Origin: Alligator mississippiensis
Lineage: Eukaryota; Chordata; Crocodylia; Alligatoridae
Direction: 5' to 3'
NCBI RefSeq assembly: GCF_030867095.1
Contig: NC_081828.1
Coordinates: 215,047,978 to 215,111,977, forward strand
DNA: 64,000 bases
A program made the position numbers and the translations under genes. This document shows, piece by piece, positions 25,248-38,230 of this stretch. The first letter of the stretch is position 1. Every line of letters begins with the position of its first letter. Under the pieces are notes generated by a model that saw only the letters and a program-made list of their open reading frames with translations, had not been told where the DNA came from and did not search any database.

Positions 25248-25375
25248 CCTGAAGTCCTGTGAGGTACAATAAGTACATAGTATTGTAGGCATTTTACTGA
25301 AAGGGGAAACTGAGGCAGAAAGGCTAAGTGACTTGCTCAGAGCCACAGAAGGAGTTTCTATTAGAGTTGGGATAA
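25248..25375 (+). repeat. MIR-like SINE fragment
   Basis: GGGAAACTGAGGCAGAAAGG followed by AAGTGACTTGCTCAGAGCCA matches the conserved 3' half of MIR SINEs. Heavily diverged, as expected for a family predating amniote radiation. Confidence 0.7.
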
Positions 25376-28300
25376 TGACCAAACCCCTTTGTTAGCCTAT
25401 TGTATGCTTCCTTTCTGTTCCAGTTATAGGCCTATGGGTTAAACCATTTTGCTCTACATGTAAGATTAGCAGAAATATTCCAGACAGGGAAATTAATTGC
25501 TTTTTTTAGGGATCTTAGTTAGAACCTATAGGGGGGCTGTGGAGTCCTATGCACAGAATAGACAAGGCTTTTATTCACCTAGCTACATGTGCTCGAGCTG
25601 CACACCTGCCCAGTTAGACTTCACTTACCCATCATTACTGCATATGGAATAGGAGAGCAAACTATGCTGTGTTTAAGTGCCACAAGCAACAGCTTTGTGG
25701 CCACATAACTACCATTTGGGCACATAAAGTGAAATAAGATGCTGCCCTAGATGTCCATATCTGTCATACACAGGTAAGAGGTGGTCTCTGGCAAACAAAA
25801 GTGACAAGGCTGGAATATAACCTGTGTGGAAGCAGGAATGTTTGTGTTTCTAGGTGTTTTGCCTCTTGACTAAAAGATGCATATTTCTGTATATCACAGT
25901 ATCCTCCATCCCTGCCTTCACCTCATAGGTGGACCACCCATATATATCCAGGTCTTAGGGGCAGTAGTCATAGCAGCAACTAGCCAATTTCTAAAGTCTT
26001 CATTTAATCAGCCTAATCCAATTAATTAGCATAGTATTCACTGTTCCTATAATAGCCTACTAATAAAACCTAAGGATTAGGGTGTCACAAGCACCTAGGT
26101 TTCTAGTTCAAATTGTGTGTTGGGGTGGGGTCCATTTTCCCATAAGCATATTCAAATGGTCGCAAATTAGATCCAGCTGGTTGTGCTACAAGCATGAACC
26201 ACAGTAGTCATGCCTCTTCTTTAGTCCAGAAACAAGCTGCTTTTCTCCATGCCCACAGCTGTGCAGGAAGACAACCACATTTCTCCTCCCCATCAACTAC
26301 ACTCAGTTCATAAAGACACCCACCTTCACAACTTGCCCTGGGTCCTGGTGGGTATTGATGGTGGGGAAGGTACTATCAATGGTATTACAATGGTACCATC
26401 AAAGCCATGACACCTTGGACAGTCGTGTCAGCAGAAATGAGAAGGATGGACGTATCTTTGGGAAATGTAAGGTTGGAAGCAGTGCTGCTGGTCTGGAGCA
26501 AGTGGGAGATGCAGTCGGGGTGGTGGGGCCCTGGCTGGATACAGATGTGCAGTGATCCCTCAGCATGTGTGCAAGCCAGTGGTGGTTCTGCCAGGAGAAA
26601 AAAGGTGTGCTGGTGTTGCAGAGTGACTACTGCTTCAAGGCACTGATGGTATCTGGAGAGATGCTGCTAGTAGTTGGGTGATCCCTTTTCCTGGGGGTGG
26701 ATAGGAAGTACTGTCAATGAATGGACAACCTTTATATAGATTAGGGGAATGATTATTTCCCATTCATCCAGGATTGGTGTTTAAGAAGGTGGCCCTGTAA
26801 GTACTTGCACCAGTCCCACTGAAGTCTCCTTCCCTGGTAAGCCATGACACCTTGGATCTCAAAACCTCTCCTGCCTTGTTAAACGGTCCTTCTCTCCACT
26901 CCTGATCTGACTGCATGTTAATTGTGTGGGGTGGAAGCAAGGCGTGCTGCTAAGGCTGCCAAACAAAGTTGATGTAGCCAAAATAAAATGAAAAGGTCGA
27001 GTTGAAAAGTCTAAAAAAGAGAGATGTAGGTTTTCCAATGGGTTTGACATCTCAAACGGTCTGATGGATGTTTGCCTTGTTTGTTTTAAGTGCATGTGAA
27101 AGGACTATGCAGGCACAGGCACAGAAAGTGATCTACGGCTCTTGGCTCCGCTGCACCTAACATTGCTGGCTTTGTTCATTTATTTATCATTACTTATGCC
27201 ACATTAAAAGATGGCCTATCCCCAATGATTGGGCATCCTTGCCTCTGTTTAGAAATGGGAAGTGTACACAATCGATAAACAGCTTTCTCTAAGTACCGCT
27301 AGCATGTAATTCCCCAAGCATAGGAAAAAATATAAGCAACTTTACTTCTCCACCCAAAGAACCACCAGGGACCCTTCCCACCACCTAGGCTCATGCTTCA
27401 CAAGTTGAAGACCGTTGGGTTAGAAGCGAGCATGTCTTGCATCGCTAGGGTGAGTCATACCACAGAGTGCGTTGCGAATAAAGATGGGTGTGGTGGCTGA
27501 GAGAAAACAGACATGTCTGTGGTTTTTCTGCTTGGTCCAATGGTTTTGCTCAGGGGACCATTATTGAAGGCCTGGAGCAGCTCTTTAGTGGGTGGAAATC
27601 AGTACCGCTTCCATGAAGCTGTGGTGATTATCACCAGCTGAGGAATAGCCCCCGTTGTGTTTATACAGACTATATAATACCCACTGCATGGCAATTTCGA
27701 GGCAATGAACCCATCTGTAGTTGGTTTGCTCCCCACCATGGGATAGGTCAATTTTGATTAACTCCATTTTTCTTTTCTGCTTTCCTTTTTTTGCAAATGA
27801 AATGCAAGATTCCCCCCCCCCCCCCCTTTCTAATGCACAGTGGAGATTTGGCGAGACAGATAAAGAATATAAGAGAGGAGATTGAGTTTCTCAGGACCTT
27901 TGAAAACCAGGCCACTCATTTAGGTGCTGAACTATGGGTAACAGTTTTTTGCTTTAGACACTCAAGTATTGAAATGATGAGTGTGATGACCTTCCCAAAG
28001 CCACAGTATCAGAGCTGGGAGGAGAATGAAGAAGCACTCAGCTTCTAGTCCTGTGCATGAACTATGCACTTTCTTCTTGGGCAAGCCTCCAGGTGGAATA
28101 TCTGAGCGTACAGTGGTTCTCCCTTTGCCGGTAAGGACGCTCTGGAACACCTGATGAAGAAATGCAGGCATAGGATAAAAGATCCAAGCTAAACAGAGGG
28201 GGGAATGGAACAGCCAACCCTACTGAACATTGCACAATTAAATTCTTTAATTGTCTAAAGAAAACTTTCCACTCCTTCTCTTAAAGGCCACATCTGGCAA

Positions 28301-28543
28301 ACATTGTAATAGTGTTAAAAATTAAAAAAATATATCTCTTTCCCTTTCTTTTTTCATGGACAAAATAAATAAAAGAATTCCACCAATTCTTTTAATACAC
28401 GATAGCATTTCAAGAGGAGGCAGGAGAGGCGTTTGTCTGGGATAGAATAGGCATAACAACACCTGCTTTCATGCCGGGGTTTGAACTATGTGATTTTTGA
28501 GGTCTCCTCCGACTAATTGTGCTGTGTTTCTGTACCACTCTGT
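25376..28543. other. No gene recognised
   Basis: About 3.2 kb with no assignable gene. A C-run lies at 27812-27827. 27975-28035 (ACCTTCCCAAAGCCACAG) may be another MIR scrap. The frames at 26355-26646 have no family features. Confidence 0.45.
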
Positions 28544-28797
28544 GGGTGCGTCTACACATTCATTAATGTGCTGTAATTACAGCCCATTAAGTTTAGCACC
28601 TGTAATAACAGGTACTAACTTAATGTGCTGTAATTGCTATTACTGTGCAGTAGTGCCAGTGCACGTTTTTTAGGTGATGCTAATGTGCAGTAGACTAATT
28701 CAACTGCACTTTCATGCATTAGCACGGCTTTCACCGTGACACCAATGCTCAGGAGAATTAGTTTACTCCACTTCTCCTATCATGTGTAGACACACCC
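28544..28797. mobile_element. GTCTACACA-family DNA transposon
   Basis: Ends GGGTGCGTCTACACAT and ATGTGTAGACACACCC are inverted repeats. Flanks TGT/TTT are not an exact 3-bp duplication. The body carries TAATGTGCTGTAATT and GTGCAGTAG words shared with the copies at 18939, 57574 and 59958. 254 bp. Confidence 0.7.
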
Positions 28798-29874
28798 TTT
28801 GAGACCCAACGAACTTCCAGTCCCATTCAGATCTCCCCTCTTACGACCAAATGTACTGTATTGGAAATCTCCAGGTTTCACCTCACTTGAGACACAAGCA
28901 ACTCCCATTAATATCAATAGGAATGACTTGCATCTTGCAGTGGAGAATTAGGTTACCAGTAAAAATTTAAGCTAGAATCGATTCCATCTATTATGCACCT
29001 AATTGACATAGGCACCTAAATGTCAATTTAATGCACCCCTACAAATCTCTGAAAAATGTTAATGTGCCAACTTTTGTAATACACCATCTTCTTAACCTTC
29101 AGAGCCACATAAAGCATGGAGTACAAGGAGCACCCACCCTCCTTTTTCAATTAACTATTTTGCAGGGACTTTAGAAGAGTGGAGTGGGATCACACATAGG
29201 TACATGATAAGTGGAAGAGCATTTGCCCCTTAGTGTGTTAATTTTCCTCTCCCCCTACCCTTTCCCCACTAGAGATGTTGACTTAACAGAAACAAGAGGT
29301 GATCTCTTAGATCTGCTTTGCTCTTAGATCTCTGTCATTCTGACCTCTGTTGCCTTGCACACCTGTATCTGTCTGTATCCATCCCTCCATCTTGTGTCTT
29401 ATGGTTAATCTCATTAAGGCATGGACCAACTTTTGGCCCCGTGTGCAATGCCTACAACAGTCTTTGTTTTATGGTTGCATTTCCTGAGCACTGTCTCAAT
29501 ATTTATATGCATACTAATACCTGTGATAATAATAATATTAATCCTACGTTGCATACTAATATCCAGACAGTGGAAACACCAAGAAGGAGGCTATGGGTAG
29601 CAATATTCCTGAAAACAGTATGCCCGCCTTGTGCATTGACTTCAGTGAGAACGCTCATAGAATCGAGCTTTTTTTCAGGATTAGGGGCTCAATATATCTC
29701 AAATATACTTGGGCTTCATCATCTTCTTATTTATATCAGTTTTGCAACAGAAGTGCAGCTGCCCTTTCTCCTGAGAAGGGGAGAAGATAATCTCTTTTTC
29801 TCAGCAGAGCTTATTTCCTTTGTATAGTGACACAGTAAAGGAGCCTTTCTATTTCCACTCACAGAGGCAGAACC
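28798..29874. other. No gene recognised
   Basis: The 169-residue frame 29318-29827 has hydrophobic and Cys-rich stretches but no recognisable domain, poor codon structure and no supporting promoter. Treated as chance. Confidence 0.4.
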
Positions 29875-30042
29875 TGCTTGGGTTGCTTTGTGACCCAGAG
29901 AGGTTGTGGGGTCTCCATCCTTGGAGGTTTTTAAGACCCAGATTGACAAAGCCTTGGCTGGGATGATGTAGTTTGGGCTGGTCCTGCTTGGAGCAAGAAA
30001 TGTGACCTCCTGAGCTCCTTTCAACCCTCATTTTCTATGACA
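29875..30042 (+). mobile_element. CR1 3'-end fragment
   Basis: CCATCCTTGGAGGTTTTTAA, then GACAAAGCCTTGGCTGGGAT, then CCTCATTTTCTATGACA form the CR1 3' terminus in plus orientation. Confidence 0.8.
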
Positions 30043-31599
30043 ACATTTTGTCTGCTATGGACATACTCCTGGGCTCTATTTTCTGCTGCAACTGCTCGGA
30101 TGTGAATGCAAAATTAATTTCTGGAAATATTTTGCAATGTACAGTTCAAACCTACCGCTTCCCTCCAACTTTCCTCTCTTTTCTTAGAATATTTGTAGGA
30201 AAAGATAAAAAAAAGGGAATTTGAAATCAGTCAAAAGGCCATATTCTGATATGCTGCTTTATACTGAATGGAGCTAGTAAAATGCCAAATATATTTACAG
30301 GTTGGGTTGGGTTGTTTTTTTTTTTTTTTAATTTCTTCTTTTTCTAATATTCCTTAATGGTTTCTTTTTCAGTTTTTCCATGAAAAAGTCAAACCAACCA
30401 CTGAAAAAAAAATGTTTAGTTTCTTTTTTAAAAATATATATATTTGATAAATATATTTGGTCTGTTAAAATAATGTCAGGTTTTTTAAGAGCTGGTATCC
30501 TTTTTAATAAAATATATCTGATTCACCCAAAGAACCTTGTCTGCCTCAGTTTTTGAAGACTGATTTTGTAAATTCATACCAAAAAGTTTGGTTTTCCATT
30601 TCTGCTTTAAAAAAAAAAAGCCCATTACATTTCAGCTACAATGAATATATTACAGAAAAAAAAAAATCTTCTATTCTTTTTGGAATGTATTGTCACCCAA
30701 AAAAGTAGTTAAAAAAAAAAAAAAAGTCTGATCAATTCTACTGCTAAATTGTAGTAATCCCCTCAAGGACAATAGGATGCTTTATAGCGTGATGTCTTAT
30801 TCAGTATAAGTAAAAAGATTAGAATCCAGGCCAAAGTGCCTTCATTTAAATCATGGCTTGAAACTTTCCAGACAGTTCATTACAGTACGCGCCCAACTCG
30901 ACTTACATACATATGTAGTTGGTCTTGAAGGTATAGTGTCGATGCTCTAATTCTTCCTCCATTCCAGCCTGCAATTTCAACTTGGACTTTCTCCCAGACC
31001 ATTTTAACTCTTTTCTTTGAGCCTGAATCAACTCAGTGATTATTTGCAGCTGATAAAAACTTGAAGACAAGAGGCAGAATAATCTTGGAGGTAATTGATT
31101 TTGAAGAGCAAAAGCCTCCAATGCTGATTAATCATGTCCATAGAGGTCTATTTATCTTGCTTAAAAAGGATATTAGATTGATCTACCTACCTTCCTAACT
31201 GTGGTTCTCGCCCTGTTCAGATTGAAGGCACCCCTCATTAAACTTAAGACATCCCTTGGGAATGCTAGCTCTTTGCTGTCACTCATTTTTTGACTATGGA
31301 GATAAAATTGAGCAATTCTTCTGTTGCAAATACCAGAATGTTTTTGACACACTGGATTCCTGTTTGAAAGCTTATCCTATGAATCATGTGTAGGCATTTG
31401 GACACCTAGCAGTGCTACTATTGCATGATACCCCATGACAGCCTTGAAAAGCCACCCCAGGCTGGCAAGAGCATCACTGATCTACAAGCTAATTACATAT
31501 AGTTTACTTCAGGGCAAATCGAAAATGCACAAGGTGTGTTGGGTTGCTCATTGGTTATGCACTGGTTCCTCTTGAGCTGTTATATAGCCCGTTTCACCT
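30043..31599. other. No gene; A/T-run-rich
   Basis: Contains many A and T runs (30316-30332, 30609-30620, 30655-30667, 30711-30725). No gene or named repeat. Confidence 0.45.
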
Positions 31600-31710
31600 A
31601 CAGATTTCAAAATGCTTTATAAAAAAAGGCAAGATTTTTTATTTTATTCTTTTTTTTTTTTTGCATAGGGAAACTGAGGCACTGAGAGTGGCCTTCAGTT
31701 AAAAATCTTA
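31600..31710 (+). repeat. MIR-like SINE fragment
   Basis: CAGATTTCAAAATGCTTTAT and, after a T-run, GGGAAACTGAGGCACTGAGA match the middle and 3' half of MIR-like SINEs. Confidence 0.5.
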
Positions 31711-31979
31711 GATATCTGCTTTACTTCATAGGATCATATGACTGGACTGGGCTGGACCTCCCAGACCAGCAAGTTCAGTGCTCTCCTATTACTGGCAATC
31801 ACAGCCTGTGAATACCCTTTTCCTTTCCCTGCCCTGCTCCCCCACTCCCATTTCTCTCAGTGGAAGACTCTTCCAGAATGCCAGTGATGGATGGAAAGCT
31901 AGTTTCAGGACCAAATATATTGATGACCTGTTTATACCCAGTTCTTTCTGTGCCATCATTGTTATTCTGGCTTCAGTAG

Positions 31980-32200
31980 TTATTCCAGCTCCTTGATGCT
32001 CACTCCACTGATGTATTTGCAGATACCGGTCATATCTCCCGTCAGCCTTAATTTTCCTAAACTAAACAGGCCAAGCTCTTCTGGACTTTTCCCACAATGC
32101 AGGCTCCCCATTCCCCTCTCAGCCTAATTGTCCATCACTGCATCTGTTCCACCCTGAGATCCTCTCTCTTGGTTGAATTTTGGGTTTATGAGTGGTTGGA
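31980..32200 (-). mobile_element. Degenerate CR1 fragment
   Basis: CTAAACAGGCCAAGCTCTTC resembles the reverse complement of the RT C-terminal part of CR1 (CTGTTTAGT-like). Strongly diverged and low confidence. Confidence 0.35.
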
Positions 32201-32854
32201 AGGGTACACAGTATATCAGATGACACCAGCACCTTATGATAAAGCATTAACACTTCCCCATCTCTCTTGGAAAGGCCTTGAAGGAAAATGATTTAAATTC
32301 TTTTGAAATTCAAGAGAGGTTCAGATTGGAGTTTGTTTGGGCTGGGTCCTACTTTATCCAGTGGAAATCTATTCCAGCAGATGTATGACAGTGCATTGAA
32401 GATGCCATAGACAGAAGATAATGGCACGGCAGATGTTGGCATTACCTTGGTTCAGTTTAACTTGATTGCTGGCATGGCACATTAATAGGAAGCAGGCCAA
32501 ACTATGGGACAGAAAAGCAATGCATCTGTAAAAGGAATGAGTATTATGGGTATGATTATAGCTCTTTTTTTTTGTTCCAAGTCAAACTTTTTTTTATTAA
32601 TACTTTTAACTAGAATTAGCTTACATGTTGAAATGACTCGTTATTCCAAACCAAGAAACCAGTTTCATTTTGACAGTGTCAAAGCAAGGCATGTAGATAG
32701 CCGGCAGATAATTGCCAAATTTTTAAGCGGCAAAGTGAAAAGAAAAAAAAAAAAAGGCTCAACTAGCTCCAATTGCATTAGACTTAACTGTGGGCAGAAT
32801 TAGACCCTTTCAGTACTTCCACGTGAAAAGTTAGCCTTTCCTGTAATCATGTTG

Positions 32855-32945
32855 GTCTGTATTTATGCAGCGCTTAGCACAATCCTGCTCTGGCCTATGG
32901 TGGATGTTCCTAAATATGATCATAATAATAACAATGAATTAATTA
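32855..32945 (+). repeat. Ancient dispersed repeat (AGCGCTTAGCACAAT type)
   Basis: GCAGCGCTTAGCACAATCCT followed by an AATAATAACAA tail is an old amniote repeat 3' end. Related stretches are at 46010-46070 and 59900-59950. Confidence 0.45.
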
Positions 32946-33020
32946 TGCTGATGGCACTCACAGCTAAATCACATTTCAGTCATAATGCCTGGCCTATGAT
33001 GGTAGCGGCAGGTGATAGAT

Positions 33021-33372
33021 CAGGGGCGGGCAATTATTTTGGGTGAAGGGCCACTTGCTGAATTTTGGCAAACTGTTGAGGGTCACATTTCCCTTTCTGG
33101 TGCAGGGAAACAGGAACAGCCCCATGGTCCCAGGCCAGAAGCCTCTGCTAGGCAGGGGTTTCTGGTTGGGGGGCCGGGGCTGGGCAGACCTTGCTGCTGG
33201 GTCCTGCCACTAGCTTCCTCTGGGTCCTACTGCCCCTGGCTCCTGTCATCTTTGACAGGCAGCTATGAGCAAATAAATATGTATTTTCTACTTTTTTTAG
33301 GGGCCCTATGGGCTGGATAGAATGGCCTGGTGGGACGGATCTGGCCCCTGGGCCATATTTTGCCCACCCCTG
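33021..33372. mobile_element. hAT MITE, copy 1 (352 bp)
   Basis: TIRs are CAGGGGCGGGCAA and TTGCCCACCCCTG. Flanks TGATAGAT (33013-33020) and TGGTAGTT (33373-33380) match at 6 of 8 bases, an eroded 8-bp target duplication of the hAT superfamily. No transposase. Overlapping frames (33012-33475) are chance. Confidence 0.8.
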
Positions 33373-33714
33373 TGGTAGTTGAAGGGAGGGAGGGAGGGAT
33401 GTTTGGGGAACAGTAACAATGAATCTGGAGTAGAAATTCAGGGCATTTACCATCCTTCCCAGTGAGAAACTTCATGCCCTCTGGTCCTAGGTAGCTACCA
33501 AAGTACCAGCATGAATCGAGATAGACTGAACGCTTGTTTATTATTTAAATAGCTGGGGGTAGAAATGACTTCCTCTGTAATGTTGCTTTTTATTTCAGTG
33601 AAAGTGCATGTTCAAGTCCTAAGCAAATGTCCTGAGCAGAAGGCAAGGCAGTCAGCACAAGGACAAGTCTTTGCACAAATATAGACTGGGGAATGAGTGG
33701 CTAGGCGGCAGTAT

Positions 33715-34383
33715 GCAGAGATGGATCTGGAGGTTACAGTGGACCATAAGCTGAATAAGAGCCCAGATGTTGTGCTCTTGTGGCAAAAAGCCAACAGTGT
33801 ACTGATTATATTAACAGAAGTGTCATTTCTGAATCAAGAACCATGATTCTTTCACTCTATGGTGCACAACTGAGTCATCGTCTTGAGCACTGTGTCCAGT
33901 TTTGGGCTCTTCACTTCAAGAAGGATGTGGAGAGCTTGGAAAGACTCCAGCAACAAAAATGACCAGGAGGCTGGGAGAAAAGACCAATGAGGAAAAGCTG
34001 GAAAAGCAAAGGTATTTAGTCTGGAGAAAAGAAGAGTGAAGGGGGACTTGTTAACAGTCTTCAGATATCTGTAGGGTGGTCACAGATAGGATGGAGACAG
34101 GCTTTTCTCTGTGGCTGTAGGGGATAAGACTAGAAGCAATGACCTCAAGCTGTCGCAGGGGAAATGGTGGTTGGAGATGAGGAGGAATGCTGTAACTATG
34201 AGGTTGGCCAAGCCTTGGAAACAGGCTCCCTAGAGAAGTTGAGAAATCTCCACGCTTGGAAGTTTTCATGAGCAGGTTAGACACTTGGCCAGGATGGTTT
34301 AGCCAGGATTGATCCCACCTTGAGCAGGGAGCTGGACTAGATGACCTTTTGAGGTCTCTTCTAGCCCTGCTATCCTAGGAACC
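33715..34383 (+). mobile_element. CR1 3' portion
   Basis: The sequence starts in the RT region (GATGGATCTGGAGGTTACAG), passes CACTTCAAGAAGGATGTGGA and the arginine-rich block, and ends near 34383 with GAGGTCTCTTCTAGCCCTGC. Frames are broken. The final CTATGA tail is eroded. Confidence 0.8.
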
Positions 34384-35375
34384 CATCAACCACTGGAAAG
34401 GGAGCTATAAGAGATTTATGGAACCAGAGCAAAAGCAAAACAAGAGGGAGCATGACTCCATGGCTCAGCCATGAGTGACCAAACCAGGATCCCAGTCTCT
34501 CCTGAGAGGATTATTTCCTGGATTGTTTTTTTTTTTTATCCAACAGCTGTAAAATGCATAAACGATCCTGGAAGCAAGGACTAGCACTCGAGACTCCCAC
34601 TGCACATCAGTGAATTCACCACTGGGCCACAAAGCCAGGCATCAGGGCACCTTTCACACCTTTTTCAATGTTGGTGGCACCCTAGCTAAGAACTGCTATG
34701 CTTATGCACCCCTTTCCAGTCCAGTCCCCCCATGCTCCTCCCAGAGTCAGAGACACATGGGGCAGTTCAACCAGCCTTTCATACCTGTTTCCAGGGGACA
34801 CCGAGAAGAGTTGCACTGGAAAGTGCTGCATAATGAGATGAATCTGCCTCCTGCTTTAGGCTTATGAGAGAACCCTAATGCAAGAAGAGCACAAAATCAT
34901 GCCTCAGCCCTTCTCTGGGCTGTCTGTGCATGAGACATGTCAGGCAGTTTGACCTGGCAGTCACCACATCATCCCTGAAGTGGTCTTGTAGTACCCAGGT
35001 TGAGAACCACCATGCTTATGACCAGGGGAGCCTTTTGGAAAGTAGAGGAGGTGGGTTCAAACCCCCTGACAATGAGATGGGTCTAAAATTGAGGTCTCCC
35101 ACTTTCTAGGTAAGTGCTTGAACCATGAGTTAGACAAGAAGAATTAGCTATGGGCCATGTGTTAGCATCACGATTGGTGCTGCACTTTCACCTGTGACTT
35201 AGATGTATTCTGTGGGCACCTAATGGATTGGGTACTCTGGCACACTTTGGGCATCTCCCAATTGAATGGACTTTAAGTAAGAACTGGGCACCAAATTAGT
35301 TGAACTATATCTTTTCTGAATGTGTTAAATCTAGGCATATAGGGTTTTGTCATGCTAAAATAGAAGTGCTTAGTG
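34384..35375. other. No gene; possible hAT end near 35000
   Basis: AGGTTGAGAACCACCATGC at about 34998 resembles a Charlie-type terminus, but I could not find a convincing opposite end. Confidence 0.3.
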
Positions 35376-35562
35376 CAGGGGCGGGCAAAATGTGGCCTGT
35401 GGGCCAAATGCAGCCCGCCAGGCCATTCTATCTGGCCTGCAGGGCCCCTAAAATATTTAGAAAATTAATATTTATCTACCCCTGGCTGCCTGTCATTTCC
35501 CCCTCAATGGCTTGCCAAAACTCAGTAAGCAGCCCTCTGCCTGAAATAATTGCACTCCCTTG
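35376..35562. mobile_element. hAT MITE, copy 2 (187 bp, internally deleted, inverted relative to copy 1)
   Basis: Starts CAGGGGCGGGCAAAATGTGG and ends AATAATTGCACTCCCTTG. It matches the reverse complement of both ends of the 33021-33372 element while missing its middle. Flanks GCTTAGTG and GCCTACTG match at 6 of 8 bases. Confidence 0.8.
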
Positions 35563-35620
35563 GCCTACTGATTTAAGATACCTAAGAGTTTTTGTGGTCA
35601 CTGGAGGAAGATTGATCTAG

Positions 35621-35660
<40 letters not shown>

Positions 35661-37099
35661 TGAGGGGGGGCATTATTCGTTTGTTCGTTATATTATTCTG
35701 TGATTGAAGTGTCTACATTCAACCCTAAATCTCATTCAGGTCTCCACAGAACTGATTTGGACCTGGCCCTTAATCCCAGCATGGGCATCAGTGGTGCAAG
35801 CATCTCATCGTCTGCTCCAACCACAATGCCTTAGTCATGGCTCAAAGGGAAAGCTAGAGATAAAGGGTAGTTCAGCTGCCGTCCCCATTTCAGCCTGGGC
35901 TCCTGTGCTGAGAACCACACTCGTGACTTGCTCCGTTGTTCACCGGACGGAGACTTTCCACTCGGTTTCTTTCTCCTTATGTCCCATAACACTCAGTGAC
36001 CGAACATAACTTCTACTCAGTATCAGACCAGGAAAAGCTGCATGGGGAAGAAACAAAGCTATGGAGCCTGCTTGCATGCTGGTGGGCAAGGTTTTCCTCT
36101 TAACTTTCTCACCTGACAACCATTAATTTGCAACAGCTTATTCTCCAAGAGTGCGCGGTCCTTTCCGAATTCCAGATGATGAGCAGGATCATGGTATCTC
36201 ATGCAATGAGAGGCTCGGATTCAAAACTAAGGCTGAAATTGGGCTCAGGAGGTTTCTATCCCAACCCCTGGCCCCTGTCACCTCCTCCCCAGATGATACA
36301 ATCCAAAGCAATTCCTGTTTGGCAAAAATGTGCAAATTCAGAGCAGCAGCTTCCCCTGACTCCTTTGTATTTCTCAGGAGCTCCCTTCCCGCGTGAGGCC
36401 ACCATACCCAAGGCACAAGTCTCACTGACACTGATAAAAAGCAAAACGCTCAAATTTGCAAGCAAGAAAACATCAGGCATTGGCCAAGCTGGAGGAAGGA
36501 TGGCATCCCAGTGCATTATGGGTAAAACTGGCTTCACATTCCCTGGAAAGTTGTGAGCAGGAGGGGAAAGGTTAACAAGAGGTAACAGGGATCTTTTAGT
36601 AATTCCAGCAGGTGGTTGCTCACCTTCACATTTACGGCTTCTTTAATGGGCCTTCCCACTCTAAAGGCCTCTGGGCTCTCATAAAAACAAACCAGAAATG
36701 CTTACCCCACCCCCAGCCCGGTCCCTGAGCACTCAAGAAAAAATAATAATTAAAAAAAAAGAGAAACAAATAAAAGGAAAAGCATGCACTGCCACTGAAA
36801 GCAAAGACATGCCTTCTCCATCTCCTGAGTGCGGCTGCAGGGGCCATAAAACAGGTATTATTACCCTGATGGGGAATTCAGCCATGCTGCGCAGAGCTGC
36901 TGGGGACAGAAAATCCTCTTTCTCGGAGTCTAACCAAAGCTGGTATCGAGATGCCATGGGGATGAGGACGAGCGGCCTGCAGGGCACGGCACTGCTTTTG
37001 CACTGCTGGGTAGAAGCACTGGGCTAGGGAGTTAAAGAAAGGCACAGCTGCAGTCAGGGCCCTCACTTCCACTCCACACACACTGAATGCCAAAAAATA
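35563..37099. other. No gene recognised; contains (TG)n
   Basis: (TG)n at 35623-35659. The 142-residue frame 36128-36556 shows no recognisable domain. An A-rich stretch lies at 36737-36780. Confidence 0.4.
35623..35659 (+). repeat. (TG)n microsatellite
   Basis: About 18 uninterrupted TG units. Confidence 0.95.
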
Positions 37100-37220
37100 A
37101 GCCACGTAAGGTACTTGTCCAGTCTCATCTTGAACACCTCCAAAGATGGTGACTGCATCACGATATTTTTGGCCTACACGATATTTTTAGGCTATCCACT
37201 ACTAGCTGGAATAACACTCT
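37100..37220 (-). mobile_element. Degenerate CR1 fragment
   Basis: CTTGAACACCTCCAAAGATG resembles the reverse-complement CR1 3' coding end. ACGATATTTTTGGCCTAC and ACGATATTTTTAGGCTA are a short tandem duplication inside it. Confidence 0.4.
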
Positions 37221-37947
37221 GGCATATGCAAAGCAGGAGAAAGAGGCCAGGACTGGTTTTCAGAGCAGTGGCCCTTCATACCACTCAGTGCATTGCTGGC
37301 ATGCCCTCAAGGTCTATATTGCAGCGAGGAGGGGTGCATGACTGAAACCCATGCCGGGGATAATCCTGCTAGCTTTAGTGCGAGTGTGGACACACATAAC
37401 AATTAAACAGTTCCCAAATGTCTGGGGCTGGGAATTGCTTCACAATTGGCGTGTGTCAGATGTAGCCATATATTCTCTGTCCTCCTATCCCAGCTGCAAT
37501 GGTCACCTTTTAGGCACTGACTGTTGTGCTGTGGGCTCCAAGACTGTGGGGTGCAACTGAGCTACAAAATGCCTGGCAGCAGCTCTGCCCCCAAGTTTTG
37601 GGAGCTGGGGGTGACCTGTGGCTGAGGGCATCATTACTGTTCTGCTTTCCCCTCTCTCCTAAACACAAGTTCAATAAACTTCAATAGCCTGCAACAGGTT
37701 GAAGTTTGCAATGGGGCTGCCTCATTCGGGGTGGCCAGGGGCATGTGTCCTTGTACCCATGCTTTTCATTTCATAAGGGGCAGGGGACTTGAACACGGAC
37801 TGCAGTTGAGTAGGGAGTGAGGCCACAACTGGTTGTGTGAAAGGTAGCTTTTCTTAACTAAGCAGTGCAAGGTAGCTCATGGATACAAACTGCCAACAAA
37901 AGAGAGAGGAAAAGAGACAGTTGTGTTCTGGCTGCACACCAAAGCAT
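37221..37947. other. No gene recognised
   Basis: Unique-looking sequence with chance frames. Confidence 0.4.
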
Positions 37948-38153
37948 CCCATTATAACCAGGCACCCTGGTTTTCTCTGATTTAAAAAAAATCCCCAATT
38001 TTTGGATTAAAAAAGTAATGCCAAATCCACATTTTTCCATTATTGAAATGAAACACTAGTAATATATATATAGTAGTGTTTAATTTTAATTATGGAAAAC
38101 TGTGGATTCGGGATTTTAAATATATATACATACATATATATATATACACGCAT

Positions 38154-38184
<31 letters not shown>

Positions 38185-38193
38185 TATGTATAT

Positions 38194-38230
<37 letters not shown>

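Noticed and set aside
29318..29827. 169-residue plus-strand frame with hydrophobic stretches
   Set aside because: No family resemblance, and it runs up to a CR1 fragment.
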